Of a DNA stretch of 64,000 nt, positions 18,081 through 26,139 are shown one piece after another. Under the pieces are notes generated by a model that worked only from the letters and a program-made list of their open reading frames with translations, was not told the origin of the DNA and ran no database searches. Origin of the DNA: Aquiflexum sp. TKW24L (GTDB lineage: Bacteria; Bacteroidota; Bacteroidia; Cytophagales; Cyclobacteriaceae); assembly GCF_023502205.1 (NCBI RefSeq), contig NZ_JAMFLG010000008.1:1-64000 (forward strand), written 5' to 3'. The position numbers and the translations under genes are program-made. Position 1 is the stretch's first letter. The number at the start of each line of letters is the position of its first letter.

Positions 18081-18497
18081 TTAAGTCAGTTCAGTGCCTT
18101 CAGTTTTATAAAATGGAAATACAAAGTTGAACCTTGAATTGGTCGCCCTGACTTTGTAGGAAATGGTTATCAAGATTCTTCCTTCAAGTTCGCCGGTATC
18201 ATCAAGCTCGATTTTTTCGGCTTCGATTCTTGGTTCATGGTAGAGGATCGAGGTTCTGATCAGGTCTCTGATGTAGGTTTTGAATGTCGTTGTAAGCGGT
18301 TCAAACACCAGTTCGTGGAGGTCACATCCATAATCAGAGCGCATCACTCTTTCCCCTCTTTTGGTTGAAAGCAGGATTTCTAGGCTGCTTTGGATGTCAG
18401 CCTCATCACTGAGCATTTTGGTTTTGCTTCCCTCGCTGTCAAACTGTGGAGGGAAACTCCAACCTGTTCCAAGAAATGAGCGGTGTATATTTTCCAT
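18081..18497 (-). CDS. gp25-like baseplate wedge protein (Afp9-like)
   Basis: The 138-aa product has the GPW/gp25 fold pattern: GTGWSFPP near the start, the EIL-STKRGERVMRSDYGCDLHELVFEP motif near residues 45-75, and a C-terminal strand set. The protein links sheath to baseplate in T4, Afp and T6SS particles. I place the start at the ATG at 18497, since a strong GGAGGA site lies 7 bases upstream; a TTG codon at 18512 in the same frame would overlap the PAAR gene and would not use that site. The GGAGGA also encodes the terminal Gly-Gly of the PAAR protein. Confidence 0.92.
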   Translation of the reverse strand: MENIHRSFLGTGWSFPPQFDSEGSKTKMLSDEADIQSSLEILLSTKRGERVMRSDYGCDLHELVFEPLTTTFKTYIRDLIRTSILYHEPRIEAEKIELDDTGELEGRILITISYKVRATNSRFNFVFPFYKTEGTELT

Positions 18498-18501
18498 TTT
18501 T

Positions 18502-18795
18502 TTATCCTCCAATGATTACTGTGGGGCAACCTAGTATAATTACTCCTCCGTGTGCCGTAGAATCCCCCATCCTTGCAGCAGGTTTTCCACCGATCAAAAC
18601 CGTCCCTGAACCGGCGATAATCGTGTCAGGTGGTCCGACACACACTGCTTTGTCTCCTACTCTCGCAGCTGGAAGCCCTCCAATCAGGACAGTAGGTTCG
18701 CCGGCAGGCAATATGGGCCCACCCACATGAGGAACGGGCCCAGGCTCCACCATGGGGCAAATATGCATATCTGTGATCCTTGCAGCTGGGGGCAT
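18502..18795 (-). CDS. PAAR-type spike tip protein (Afp10-like)
   Basis: The 97-aa protein is a complete PAAR domain with MPPAARITDMHICPM at the start, two VLIGG-x-PAARVGD/ARMGD repeats and a His/Cys set (H11, C13 and later H and C) suited to the single metal at the tip. It caps the VgrG-like spike. It is a bare PAAR protein without toxin extension, so it is structural rather than cargo. The gene is 7 bases after the spike gene and is followed by the gp25 gene with 4 bases between them. Confidence 0.95.
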   Translation of the reverse strand: MPPAARITDMHICPMVEPGPVPHVGGPILPAGEPTVLIGGLPAARVGDKAVCVGPPDTIIAGSGTVLIGGKPAARMGDSTAHGGVIILGCPTVIIGG

Positions 18796-18802
18796 TTTTC
18801 CT

Positions 18803-20572
18803 TTAATTTATTTTGACCATACTACCTTTGACATTGACCATGGCTCCTTCGAGGTCAGCTGTGCCACCGCTTTTTAGATTTAAAGTGGCACCGGCTTCAA
18901 TACTTATTTTCATATCTGCTTTGAAGGCCATTTCCGGAGCGGCGAGGCTTATTTTGGTTCCTCCTTTGATGCTGATTTCTTTTGGTGATTCCATAGAAAT
19001 ACCGCTGTCATCCATCAGCATGACGTTACCGATTGGATCTTCTACCTGTACTGTTCCCGCGGTATCATCCATGGTAAATTTCCTTCCCCCGGGAGTTTCT
19101 ATAACAATGCTTTTGTCCCCATCGTGGATCGTGATTTTGATTTCAGACCTTGAGACATAGCCTTTTTTGTCATTGGATTCTTCGGGTTCCAGTGGCGTCG
19201 GTTTGGCGCTGCTGTGTACCATTCCCAGAATGATAGGATGGGAAGGGTCCCCATTCATAAAGCCGATGATCACCTCATCTTCTATTTCAGGTCTGAAAAA
19301 TGTGCCTCTGTTATTTCCTGCGTCCAGCGTGGCCACGCGGGCATAAATACCTTCGTCATTCATATTGACCATCGGCAGGCGAACTTTGACTCTGCCTTCC
19401 CCAAGAGGATCCATGATATCAGTAACGATTCCGATTTGTAATCCCTGGATAGCTGAAAATTGACCGCTTCCCGAACTGGAGTGAAAGGGATTGTATTTCT
19501 CAGTAAAAAAATCTTCTTCCCAGCCTAAAGTGGCTTCAGTTTCCCAATTCCCGTTTCTCGTCCGGTGCTGCACGGCACTTACAAAAGCTTTGCCGCTGAA
19601 TTGATTTCCGACACCATTAAGTTCTAGCCAATCTCCGGGATTGATTTCAGAGCTGCCCGAAAAAGTCACTTTTCCCTTTACTTTTGAAAGGGATTGTTTT
19701 TGCTTTTTGGAATCCGCAAGGGATTGCAAGGCTTCGCTTGTCAGCATCACAGGGGTTTTGATTTCAAATTCCTGCCCATTGATTTCGGCCAAATCTGAAG
19801 CTTGGATATTTCCAGGGGAAGCACCATTCAAGTCTGCCCCTTCTGTTTCCAAAAGCGTTTGGTTGGCATAGTCCCAAGAAAACGCTTTCACCGCTGTGGA
19901 CTGGGATCGGGCATCAGTATCAATTTTCAATGAAATGATGTCTTCTCCATAGGTAAGCGACAAGACAGGATCTTGTGTTGGATCAGGCTTGAAAACAGAG
20001 AATTTTTTGCCATCCATCCTGCAGGCCATGCCATTGGAGTCGATCCTGCTGAGAATAAAATCCCAATCACTGACATTGGCCTGGAGCAATTGCTCATTTG
20101 AACTTCCAAAAGAAGGGATATCCAAATCGGTTATTCCATTTTCCAGAAGGATATTTTCCACAATCTCATTGTCTTTGAGCTCATTGAAATGCCTGTTTTT
20201 CTTGGAAACAGTCATTTTGACTGCCTCATGTTTGCAGGTCAGGTTGAGCGTGGTCTGGCTTCCGCTGATGATATGAGAATTACCGATGATAATTCCTCTA
20301 AAAACCGATTTGTCATCTGTACTGTACCCTAGTTGGATATCGATGCTTTTTCCCAAAGCAAACTCACCGCTATTGCCGACCGAAAAATCTGAATCCGCCG
20401 CCGAACCATCCGCCAACTTGATTACAGCAAAGGGGATTTTGTTGAGTTCCTTGTAGACCGTAATGTCCAGAATTTGGATTCGGCCCGAAACCTCCTGATC
20501 GGGAAGTGCACCTGGACCGCTTCCCAAAAGGATTTTCAAAGTCACAAGTTCATGTAGGCCAGATAAAATCAT
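18803..20572 (-). CDS. VgrG-like central spike protein (Afp8-like)
   Basis: The 589-aa protein has a gp27-like N-terminal half (phage late control D type, about 1-360), a gp5-type OB domain (about 373-455, with LGEGRVKVRLP and HPIILGMVHSS) and a C-terminal beta-helix needle made of short strands (about 475-589). This gives the trimeric spike carrying the PAAR tip. Length fits Afp8/Pvc8. No effector extension follows the needle. It lies 10 bases after the LysM adaptor gene. Confidence 0.93.
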   Translation of the reverse strand: MILSGLHELVTLKILLGSGPGALPDQEVSGRIQILDITVYKELNKIPFAVIKLADGSAADSDFSVGNSGEFALGKSIDIQLGYSTDDKSVFRGIIIGNSHIISGSQTTLNLTCKHEAVKMTVSKKNRHFNELKDNEIVENILLENGITDLDIPSFGSSNEQLLQANVSDWDFILSRIDSNGMACRMDGKKFSVFKPDPTQDPVLSLTYGEDIISLKIDTDARSQSTAVKAFSWDYANQTLLETEGADLNGASPGNIQASDLAEINGQEFEIKTPVMLTSEALQSLADSKKQKQSLSKVKGKVTFSGSSEINPGDWLELNGVGNQFSGKAFVSAVQHRTRNGNWETEATLGWEEDFFTEKYNPFHSSSGSGQFSAIQGLQIGIVTDIMDPLGEGRVKVRLPMVNMNDEGIYARVATLDAGNNRGTFFRPEIEDEVIIGFMNGDPSHPIILGMVHSSAKPTPLEPEESNDKKGYVSRSEIKITIHDGDKSIVIETPGGRKFTMDDTAGTVQVEDPIGNVMLMDDSGISMESPKEISIKGGTKISLAAPEMAFKADMKISIEAGATLNLKSGGTADLEGAMVNVKGSMVKIN

Positions 20573-20582
20573 TATTTTGGGT

Positions 20583-21299
20583 TTATTTTGCTAAAGGAGG
20601 AAAGTAAATTTTTGAGCCCGTGCGAATGTTCCTGAAACTGTCCAGGGAATTGAATCCGGCGACATTGATATAGTGGATATCATTTTCATAGATTCTTTCT
20701 GTAAGCAAATCCAGCCTGTCTGTTCCTTTAAAAATCCGCTCGTGGGTAATGTCAGGACTTTCGCGGTTTTCTTCCGCCGCCCTTTCCACATCGGCGATGC
20801 TCTCTGCAAACTGACATTTTGCAATTGCTCTAATTGGCTTTCCATCCGGCGCAAAAACCTTGTATTCAATATCCATCTGTTTTAATACTCCTTTGAACAA
20901 GAGCTCTCCCCAGTGGATTTTTAAGTAGTAGGGACGGTGTTTGTCAGATTGGTAATCAATGATTTTGTGCTTAAAGGATTCTATCTGCTCTGTGACATTG
21001 GCTGGTTTTTCAAAGGGATTGGCAATGCCCAAGCTGAGGACAGACATATCTTTGACAACCCCTGTGGCATCAAACAAAAAATCAAAATGGAAATCTCCGG
21101 GGAGAATTCTGTTGAATTTCATGTTTGCTCCTGAAGTCCCCGGCGCTTGGGTGGAGTCAAATTCAAATTTGTAGGAGACATTGTATGTCGCGGGATTGAC
21201 CAATGCACTGAACTTGTTGTCAGGAACAGGGATTTTAAATTTCGCATCGCTGTATGCCTGCACATATAATTTTTCGGCTTTTTGGCCAAGATCGATCAT
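20583..21299 (-). CDS. LysM-domain baseplate adaptor (Afp7-like)
   Basis: The 238-aa protein has the N-terminal tube-adaptor part of CIS LysM proteins (LVNPATYNVSYKF...FDFLFDATG) and a C-terminal LysM-like segment (about 195-236, ending TGSKIYFPP). In Afp/PVC particles this protein forms the hub between tube and spike, and the LysM segment serves structural contacts rather than peptidoglycan binding. Its ATG overlaps the DUF5908 stop codon (TAATG), so the two are translationally coupled. Confidence 0.92.
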   Translation of the reverse strand: MIDLGQKAEKLYVQAYSDAKFKIPVPDNKFSALVNPATYNVSYKFEFDSTQAPGTSGANMKFNRILPGDFHFDFLFDATGVVKDMSVLSLGIANPFEKPANVTEQIESFKHKIIDYQSDKHRPYYLKIHWGELLFKGVLKQMDIEYKVFAPDGKPIRAIAKCQFAESIADVERAAEENRESPDITHERIFKGTDRLDLLTERIYENDIHYINVAGFNSLDSFRNIRTGSKIYFPPLAK

Positions 21300-21469
21300 T
21301 ATCTTTCAAGTTTTAGCTGAATTAATCTCAATACTTCTTCAGTCACTTCCTTTACAATTTCCTGTCTCAACCGCTCCAAATCCTGTGGATTGGAATTCTG
21401 TGGAGATTGATTTCCTGCATTGTTGCTCACCGCAGCTCTAATCTGGAGTTCTCTGATTTCTATTGGCAT
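21299..21469 (-). CDS. DUF5908 small eCIS protein (Afp6 position)
   Basis: This 56-aa protein starts MPIEIRELQIR, the typical beginning of DUF5908 proteins, and ends in an amphipathic helix (LERLRQEIVKEVTEEVLRLIQ). An in-frame ATG 36 bases upstream exists but would overlap the tube gene by 26 bases and precede the family's usual start, so I use 21469. It lies between the second tube gene and the LysM adaptor, exactly where Afp6/Pvc6 lies. Its role is not known; a chaperone or minor hub part is possible. Confidence 0.82.
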   Translation of the reverse strand: MPIEIRELQIRAAVSNNAGNQSPQNSNPQDLERLRQEIVKEVTEEVLRLIQLKLER

Positions 21470-21479
21470 AGGAGAAGGG

Positions 21480-21977
21480 TTAAATTCCAACACTACCGGA
21501 TGCACTGATATTTCCTGCCATGGAAAGCGCAGAGTCCAGACTGATGATATTGAAATATTGGTAGCTCAGGGTAATAGATTCTATGACAATGGAGCTTTGT
21601 TCGGCATTGAAGCCGGAGACAGACCATTTTTTTGGGATGGCATTGACCACATACCAGGATTGGATGGGGATGTGATTTTCATTGAGCAGGCTGATGATGA
21701 TGTTGACAGGCTCAAAGACAAAATTTTCAAAGGCATTTTTGCACCACATCAAAATCCCTGATCCAATGAACATCCCTCTTTTCAATACCAAGTCCGAATA
21801 TTTTGCCCTTACGGGAAGCTGCCATGTAAACCTGTTTTGCCCTCCTTCAATGACGGTTTCCATCATCATTTCCATATCCAATCCACTGACTTCCTGAAAC
21901 CTGAAATCATTTGGGGTTTGGGGAAATAGCTGGAAGACTACTGAAAAATGGAAACCTACCGGTGGATATGAGAACAT
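21480..21977 (-). CDS. Inner tube protein, tube-initiator type (Afp5-like)
   Basis: The 165-aa protein belongs to the gp19-type phage tail tube family: it has FxFxEVSGLDMEMMMETVIEGGQN near the start, LKRGMF in the middle and a final strand set. Its place directly before the DUF5908 and LysM adaptor genes fits Afp5, the first tube ring on the baseplate. It lies 2 bases after the main tube gene and is longer at the C-terminus (a Ser/Ala/Gly-rich tail), which is common in initiator forms. Assignment of main versus initiator ring is by gene order. Confidence 0.9.
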   Translation of the reverse strand: MFSYPPVGFHFSVVFQLFPQTPNDFRFQEVSGLDMEMMMETVIEGGQNRFTWQLPVRAKYSDLVLKRGMFIGSGILMWCKNAFENFVFEPVNIIISLLNENHIPIQSWYVVNAIPKKWSVSGFNAEQSSIVIESITLSYQYFNIISLDSALSMAGNISASGSVGI

Positions 21978-21979
21978 GG

Positions 21980-22411
21980 CTACTCGTTTATCATAGTGAG
22001 ACCTTCATGGGCAATTTCCATCGTTTCGATGGCCGTTTCATTGCCGGTTGCATTGAGGTCGGTGGATTGGACTTTGATCGGCCAAGCGTTTTTTACCCGC
22101 CACACCACTACTGGATTGTGGCTTTCATCCAAAAGAGAGATGATCAAATCCCTTCTTTCGATGGTATTCAAGGCAACGGTATTCCACCATTGGTAGAATT
22201 GATTGTCACTTTTGAAAATGCCGCGTTTCAGAGTGATGTTGGAGAAGCTTTGTAAGCCGGGCATTTTGATTTTAGAATATTCGGGACTGGCACCGTCCCG
22301 GTACTCAATGGGCTCGATGGTCACTTCTAGTCCGGTCACTTCACTGAATCCGATTTTTGTTCCTCCCCAGTCGACCTGGAAATGGAACTTGGGAAGAGGA
22401 TAATTGGCCAT
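21980..22411 (-). CDS. Inner tube protein, main ring (Afp1-like)
   Basis: The 143-aa protein is a gp19-type tail tube protein with the N-terminal pattern PLPKFHFQVDWGGTKIGFSEVTGL, the LKRGIF motif near residue 62 and IISLLDESHNPVVVWRVKNAWP in the last third. It most likely forms the stacked hexameric rings of the tube through which cargo passes. It follows the sheath gene after 40 bases and is nearly contiguous with the second tube gene. Confidence 0.93.
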   Translation of the reverse strand: MANYPLPKFHFQVDWGGTKIGFSEVTGLEVTIEPIEYRDGASPEYSKIKMPGLQSFSNITLKRGIFKSDNQFYQWWNTVALNTIERRDLIISLLDESHNPVVVWRVKNAWPIKVQSTDLNATGNETAIETMEIAHEGLTMINE

Positions 22412-22451
22412 GATATTTTTGGTTAAATGTTTTTAGGATTAATTGAGAAAA

Positions 22452-23867
22452 TTAGGATTCCTGCATTTTATGGGAGAAGCGCAGGATGATGAATTCAGCA
22501 GGACGGACTGCGGCCATGCCGATTTCGACGATAAGCCTTCCTTCCAGAATATCTTGGGCGGTCATCGTCTGTCCCAAACCGCATCGTACATAAAATGCAT
22601 GCTCGGGTTTGGCGCCTGCCAGAGCACCTTGTCTCCAGAGAAGGGTCAGGTAGTTTTCGAGCATTGCACGAAGTTTGACCCAGGTATTGGCGTCATTGGG
22701 TTCAAAGACAAATTGCATCGTTGCTTTTTTGGAAGATTCTTCCACCATGATAAAAAATCTTCGGACGTTGATATACCGCCATTCATTGTCATTGCCGGCC
22801 AAAGTTCTTGCTCCCCATACCAAAAATCCTTTTCCTTGGAAAAGCCTGATGGCGTTGACAGATTTTCCAGAGGTAGGATCGATATTCATTCCACCCTGTT
22901 CGGCTTCACTGATCTTTGCGGAAAGGTCATATACCCCATTAAGAGAGACATTTGCCGGAGCTTTCCATACTCCTCTCGATCCATCGACTTTGCCATACAC
23001 GCCTGCCATGGCTGAGGAAGGTGGGAGTGAGGGGCTCAATTTTTCTCTTATTTTGGCTAGCGCAAAATTGTAGATTGATGTTTCGGTATTGACCAAAGTA
23101 GATAAAGCCACTGCCGCTGCTGCTACTCCATTTGTTGTAATAACAACATCCACATCTGCATCGTCATAGGCAAAATCAAAAGTGGTCTTTAGATATGGAT
23201 AATAGACTGCACCATAATTAAGGCTGTCATTTTTCGTGAACGCACCCCTGAATCCACTGATGGTGGTGGTATTGTTGGTTCCTGCTGTATGGACATCCAG
23301 AATGGTAAACCTATCCTGAAGTTTGGCACATTGGTCAATTGCTGCGGATATCAAAGCATAATAACCAGCTTGATTGAGGGTGTTTACAGCATCAGGAAAC
23401 ACCAAGAGTGTAGGCTCATCTTCGGCTTCGCAAGCCAAAAGCCCGGCATCATAATCAATAGGATTTGCAGCCCCAGTTGTATTTCCTATAGAAATGATAT
23501 AACAGGGTCCGCCTCCATTGGAAAAATACATTCTGATGTTATAATACATCGTATATTCCGATTGATCGGTAATGGTGGCATCACCTGTCATAGAGATCCT
23601 TACCCCGTTTTCGGTGCTGATATCCACGGTCACTTCGATGCCTTCTTCTTCTTCAGCTTTCCCAAAATAGTTTTCATATTCCTTCAGAGAAAAAATTTTG
23701 GTAGGTACATTTTCAAGTGATTCTCCGATTTGGTTGACTGCACTCTGCGTGTAGCCGATAAAAGCCGGAACAGCGGTTTCGACTTGGGCTACGGATGGGG
23801 GAAACAGGGGGATTTCATTGATATAGACTCCCGGTGTCTTAATGGCGGATTCATTGATCTGTGACAT
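22452..23867 (-). CDS. Contractile tail sheath protein
   Basis: The 471-aa protein starts with the sheath signature KTPGVYINEIPLFPPSVAQVETAVPAFIGYT and carries the C-terminal sheath handshake domain (RFFIMVEESSKKATMQFVFEPNDANTWVKLR followed by GRLIVEIGMAAVRPAEFIILRFSH). It is the only sheath gene in the locus, unlike Serratia Afp, which has three. The size is near that of a two-domain minimal sheath with a variable outer insertion. It lies 32 bases after the 205-aa gene and 40 bases before the tube gene. Confidence 0.96.
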   Translation of the reverse strand: MSQINESAIKTPGVYINEIPLFPPSVAQVETAVPAFIGYTQSAVNQIGESLENVPTKIFSLKEYENYFGKAEEEEGIEVTVDISTENGVRISMTGDATITDQSEYTMYYNIRMYFSNGGGPCYIISIGNTTGAANPIDYDAGLLACEAEDEPTLLVFPDAVNTLNQAGYYALISAAIDQCAKLQDRFTILDVHTAGTNNTTTISGFRGAFTKNDSLNYGAVYYPYLKTTFDFAYDDADVDVVITTNGVAAAAVALSTLVNTETSIYNFALAKIREKLSPSLPPSSAMAGVYGKVDGSRGVWKAPANVSLNGVYDLSAKISEAEQGGMNIDPTSGKSVNAIRLFQGKGFLVWGARTLAGNDNEWRYINVRRFFIMVEESSKKATMQFVFEPNDANTWVKLRAMLENYLTLLWRQGALAGAKPEHAFYVRCGLGQTMTAQDILEGRLIVEIGMAAVRPAEFIILRFSHKMQES

Positions 23868-23899
23868 TGGATAATGGTTTTATGGTTTCTTGGTTTTTT

Positions 23900-24517
23900 T
23901 CAGTTGTTTAAATGAATGGTGAACAAATGTTCATTTTCATTACCATTTGCAGCGGTATAGAATAGGGTTTGGGTACTTACATCTGTATATATTCTATGAG
24001 TACTTGAGCCTTCTGTGACGATATCGATTACTCCAAAACCGCCACTCAGATTGACTGATTTGGTGGTCCAGCTGCCGGGATTTCCGGGTGAAAAAACTGG
24101 TATCAAATCTCTCGATGGGAGCGGACCTAAGGTCGCACCTGCAAGAGACATTGAGTTGGCGGAGGCCCTGATATTGATCCGAAACCTGTAGAGGTTTTCT
24201 TTGCCGTGCGTGACGGATACACCTGTATGTTCTTTGACCGGACTATTGACACTGAATAAAAATCTAGCACTGAAATTACTTGGCAACCTGAAATAGGGAG
24301 AGTCCTCATTGCTTTTGACCCGGACAAAACAAAGCAACATATCTTGCCTGATTCTGAAATGGATATCATGTTTTTTGAATAAGGATGCTGTTAAATGGTC
24401 GGGCGTGATGGTCAGTGCCTCTGTAATCAAACCTCCGGAAGCGCCGGAATAGGGGAAAGCTTGGTTGTCAAACCGGATGGAAAATAATTTTTCGAACTTC
24501 CAAATGATCCTATCCAT
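23900..24517 (-). CDS. Uncharacterised eCIS protein between cap and sheath genes
   Basis: I do not recognise a domain in this 205-aa protein. It seems mainly beta-stranded (SIRFDNQAF, TASLFKKHDIHFRIRQ, ARFLFSVNS, YRFRINIRAS) with a C-terminal half rich in Ser, Gly and Thr. It has no signal peptide or membrane segment. It begins 2 bases after the Pvc16-like cap gene and precedes the sheath gene, so a role at the distal end of the particle (cap adaptor or tube plug) is plausible but unproven. Predicted structure compared with known cap components would be decisive. Confidence 0.65.
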   Translation of the reverse strand: MDRIIWKFEKLFSIRFDNQAFPYSGASGGLITEALTITPDHLTASLFKKHDIHFRIRQDMLLCFVRVKSNEDSPYFRLPSNFSARFLFSVNSPVKEHTGVSVTHGKENLYRFRINIRASANSMSLAGATLGPLPSRDLIPVFSPGNPGSWTTKSVNLSGGFGVIDIVTEGSSTHRIYTDVSTQTLFYTAANGNENEHLFTIHLNN

Positions 24518-24519
24518 GG

Positions 24520-25110
24520 CTATAGGTTCTTGTTGTTGAACTGCGCATCGATCGTTTTGACCAAAGGAATTTCCACACCCTCATCCATGCTGTCTATGTA
24601 TGCCAACCTCATTTTATAGACTACAGAGGGGAGATATTTCCCGCCCATAATTCCCCATAGCTGGTTGAGTTCTTCAAAATTGGTAGAATGGAGGTCAAAA
24701 ATGATTTTTTCCAATCCAAAGTCCGGAAGATTGGGAATTTCTGCAACAGTTAAAATTGAGTTTCGCTGAAAGAAGGAAATGACTTGAGAGATTCTTTGAA
24801 GACCAATGTTGTATTGGGACTTATTGGCACCTATCAGCAAGTAAATGTTCAAGAAAACCCCAGGATTCCGGGCAACACCTCTTGGCAATCCTGCATTGTC
24901 AAAGACCTGCCTGTTGGCAGCCATATTTCTGAGTGTACTTTCCTGCTGGATATTTACCACCGAGACCACCACACGGTCTGCAATGCTGTTTTCACTTTCG
25001 GCTTGGGCTGAGTCTGCCATGGATAAGTTTCCAAGCATGACATCGGGTTCGACTGTACCAATATGGTCGTTCAACAAAACAATTACAGTATTTAATACTT
25101 GGTCTATCAT
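24520..25110 (-). CDS. DUF4255/Pvc16_N cap protein (Afp16-like)
   Basis: The 196-aa protein matches the DUF4255 (Pvc16 N-terminal) family: MIDQVLNTVIVLLN at the start, ADRVVVSVVNIQQE near residue 55, and NPGVFLNIYLLIGANKSQYNIGLQRISQVISFFQ in the middle. Afp16/Pvc16 caps the tube and sheath and ends elongation. I start it at the ATG at 25110, the usual family start; an upstream ATG (25146) in frame adds 12 untypical residues. It is the first gene of the eCIS operon. In Afp the cap gene is last, so its place here differs. Confidence 0.9.
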   Translation of the reverse strand: MIDQVLNTVIVLLNDHIGTVEPDVMLGNLSMADSAQAESENSIADRVVVSVVNIQQESTLRNMAANRQVFDNAGLPRGVARNPGVFLNIYLLIGANKSQYNIGLQRISQVISFFQRNSILTVAEIPNLPDFGLEKIIFDLHSTNFEELNQLWGIMGGKYLPSVVYKMRLAYIDSMDEGVEIPLVKTIDAQFNNKNL

Positions 25111-25222
25111 GTTGCGAGACAAAATGTCAAAAATGAAATGAAACAATTTCCGTGGATGATTTTTAAAAGTTAAAAACCTCCCAACTTAGAGTAGTTATTC
25201 AAATTTGACCATTATATACTGC

Positions 25223-25249
25223 AAAAAAATCCATGAAAATATGGATTTT
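25223..25249 (-). terminator. Intrinsic terminator of the LuxR regulator gene
   Basis: On the minus strand an AAAATCCAT stem (25241-25249), a 6-base loop and the matching ATGGATTTT arm (25226-25234) are followed by more T residues. It begins at the stop codon of the regulator gene. It separates the regulator from the eCIS operon, so the operon needs its own promoter in the ~110 bases before 25110. I found only imperfect TAnnTTTG-like boxes there. Confidence 0.75.
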
Positions 25250-25907
25250 AAAAAGTCATGGAATTCATGGATGTCTGGTAGATATTGCGAGAAACTGCCT
25301 CCCGCACTAGGCCTGCGGTGTTGCGTACGCCCATTTTTTGGATCAGGTGGAGACGGTGGGTTTCTACGGTACAAAAGCTGATAAAAAGCTTATTGGCAAT
25401 TTCCTGAGTGGTGTATTCTTCCACTATCAGAAGGAGGATTTCTTTTTCTCTTTTTGTAAGCGCCCTTAGGGTTGTACTCGATTTGCCGATGTCTAGGATA
25501 TTTTGTGTCAGGAATAACCTCAACTGAGGATCTATGTAGATGCTGCCTTTTTCACTTTGACCGATCGCTTCTTTGATATTCTTGACGTTGCAATGGGGCA
25601 AAAAATATCCCGAAATCCCTGTTTTCAAAAAATCCTTGACAAGTATGGGGTCTTTGCTTTCACAGAAGACAAAGACTTTGGACTTGGGAAGTTCTATTTT
25701 GATTTGCTTACAAATTTTTACAGGAGATTTTTTTTCATTGGAAACCACTATCCAAAGAAATTCAGTCTTATCGCTGGATTTGAGCTTTTGCTTGCTAATA
25801 TCCTCGAAACTTAAATTCTCTACTTCTGTCTGCCCTAAATTTTCCAACACTAAATTTAATCCTTTTGACAATAGGGTATTTTCTCCAATGATAAAATGAT
25901 TTTGCAT
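25248..25907 (-). CDS. LuxR-type regulator with degenerate receiver domain
   Basis: The 219-aa protein has the layout of NarL/FixJ response regulators: a receiver-like domain (1-120) and a LuxR helix-turn-helix (about 147-205; LTKREKEILLLIVEEYTTQEIANKLFIS...TVETHR). The receiver lacks the acidic pair (FIIGEN instead of a DD pair), the phospho-acceptor Asp (WIVVSNEKK at 52-60) and the conserved Lys (GYFLPH at 100-105). It should therefore act without standard phosphorylation. It is encoded upstream of the eCIS operon in the same direction and has its own terminator. Control of the eCIS is a reasonable inference from position only. Confidence 0.85.
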   Translation of the reverse strand: MQNHFIIGENTLLSKGLNLVLENLGQTEVENLSFEDISKQKLKSSDKTEFLWIVVSNEKKSPVKICKQIKIELPKSKVFVFCESKDPILVKDFLKTGISGYFLPHCNVKNIKEAIGQSEKGSIYIDPQLRLFLTQNILDIGKSSTTLRALTKREKEILLLIVEEYTTQEIANKLFISFCTVETHRLHLIQKMGVRNTAGLVREAVSRNIYQTSMNSMTF

Positions 25908-26139
25908 GGCTAAGAGGGTTTAAAAATGATCCTAAATTATGGCCTCCCCTTTTTTTAGCCTTCTTAAGGCTTGTTTGGGTTAAGCCTAAGTCACTTTATC
26001 CGAATTAAACATACTTTAGATAAAGACTTATTGTAGAGAGGTTTATAAATTTAACAATAAAAATCGATTTTCTACAAAAGGGCTTTAGAAAATAATTGAA
26101 TTAAAAAAGTAAAAACTGTTTCTATATCAAGATAAACTG
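25908..26139. other. Intergenic region with a short inverted repeat
   Basis: This gap lies upstream of the LuxR gene and after the 468-aa membrane protein gene. It holds the inverted repeat AGCCTT-CTT-AAGGCT (about 25958-25972) next to an A-run on the minus strand. It might be an operator for the regulator or a weak terminator for the membrane protein gene. No RNA gene is recognised. Confidence 0.35.

Noticed and set aside
18803-25110. A type VI secretion system or a contractile prophage.
   Set aside because: There are no TssJ/L/M membrane genes, no TssB/C pair, and no capsid, terminase or integrase genes. The DUF4255, LysM, AAA+ ATPase and DUF4157 set fits eCIS.
25111-25222. A promoter for the eCIS operon.
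   Set aside because: A TAACTTTT box is one base off the -7 consensus, but no TTTG lies at the right distance (nearest is 27 bases away). A promoter is expected here, yet I cannot place it.
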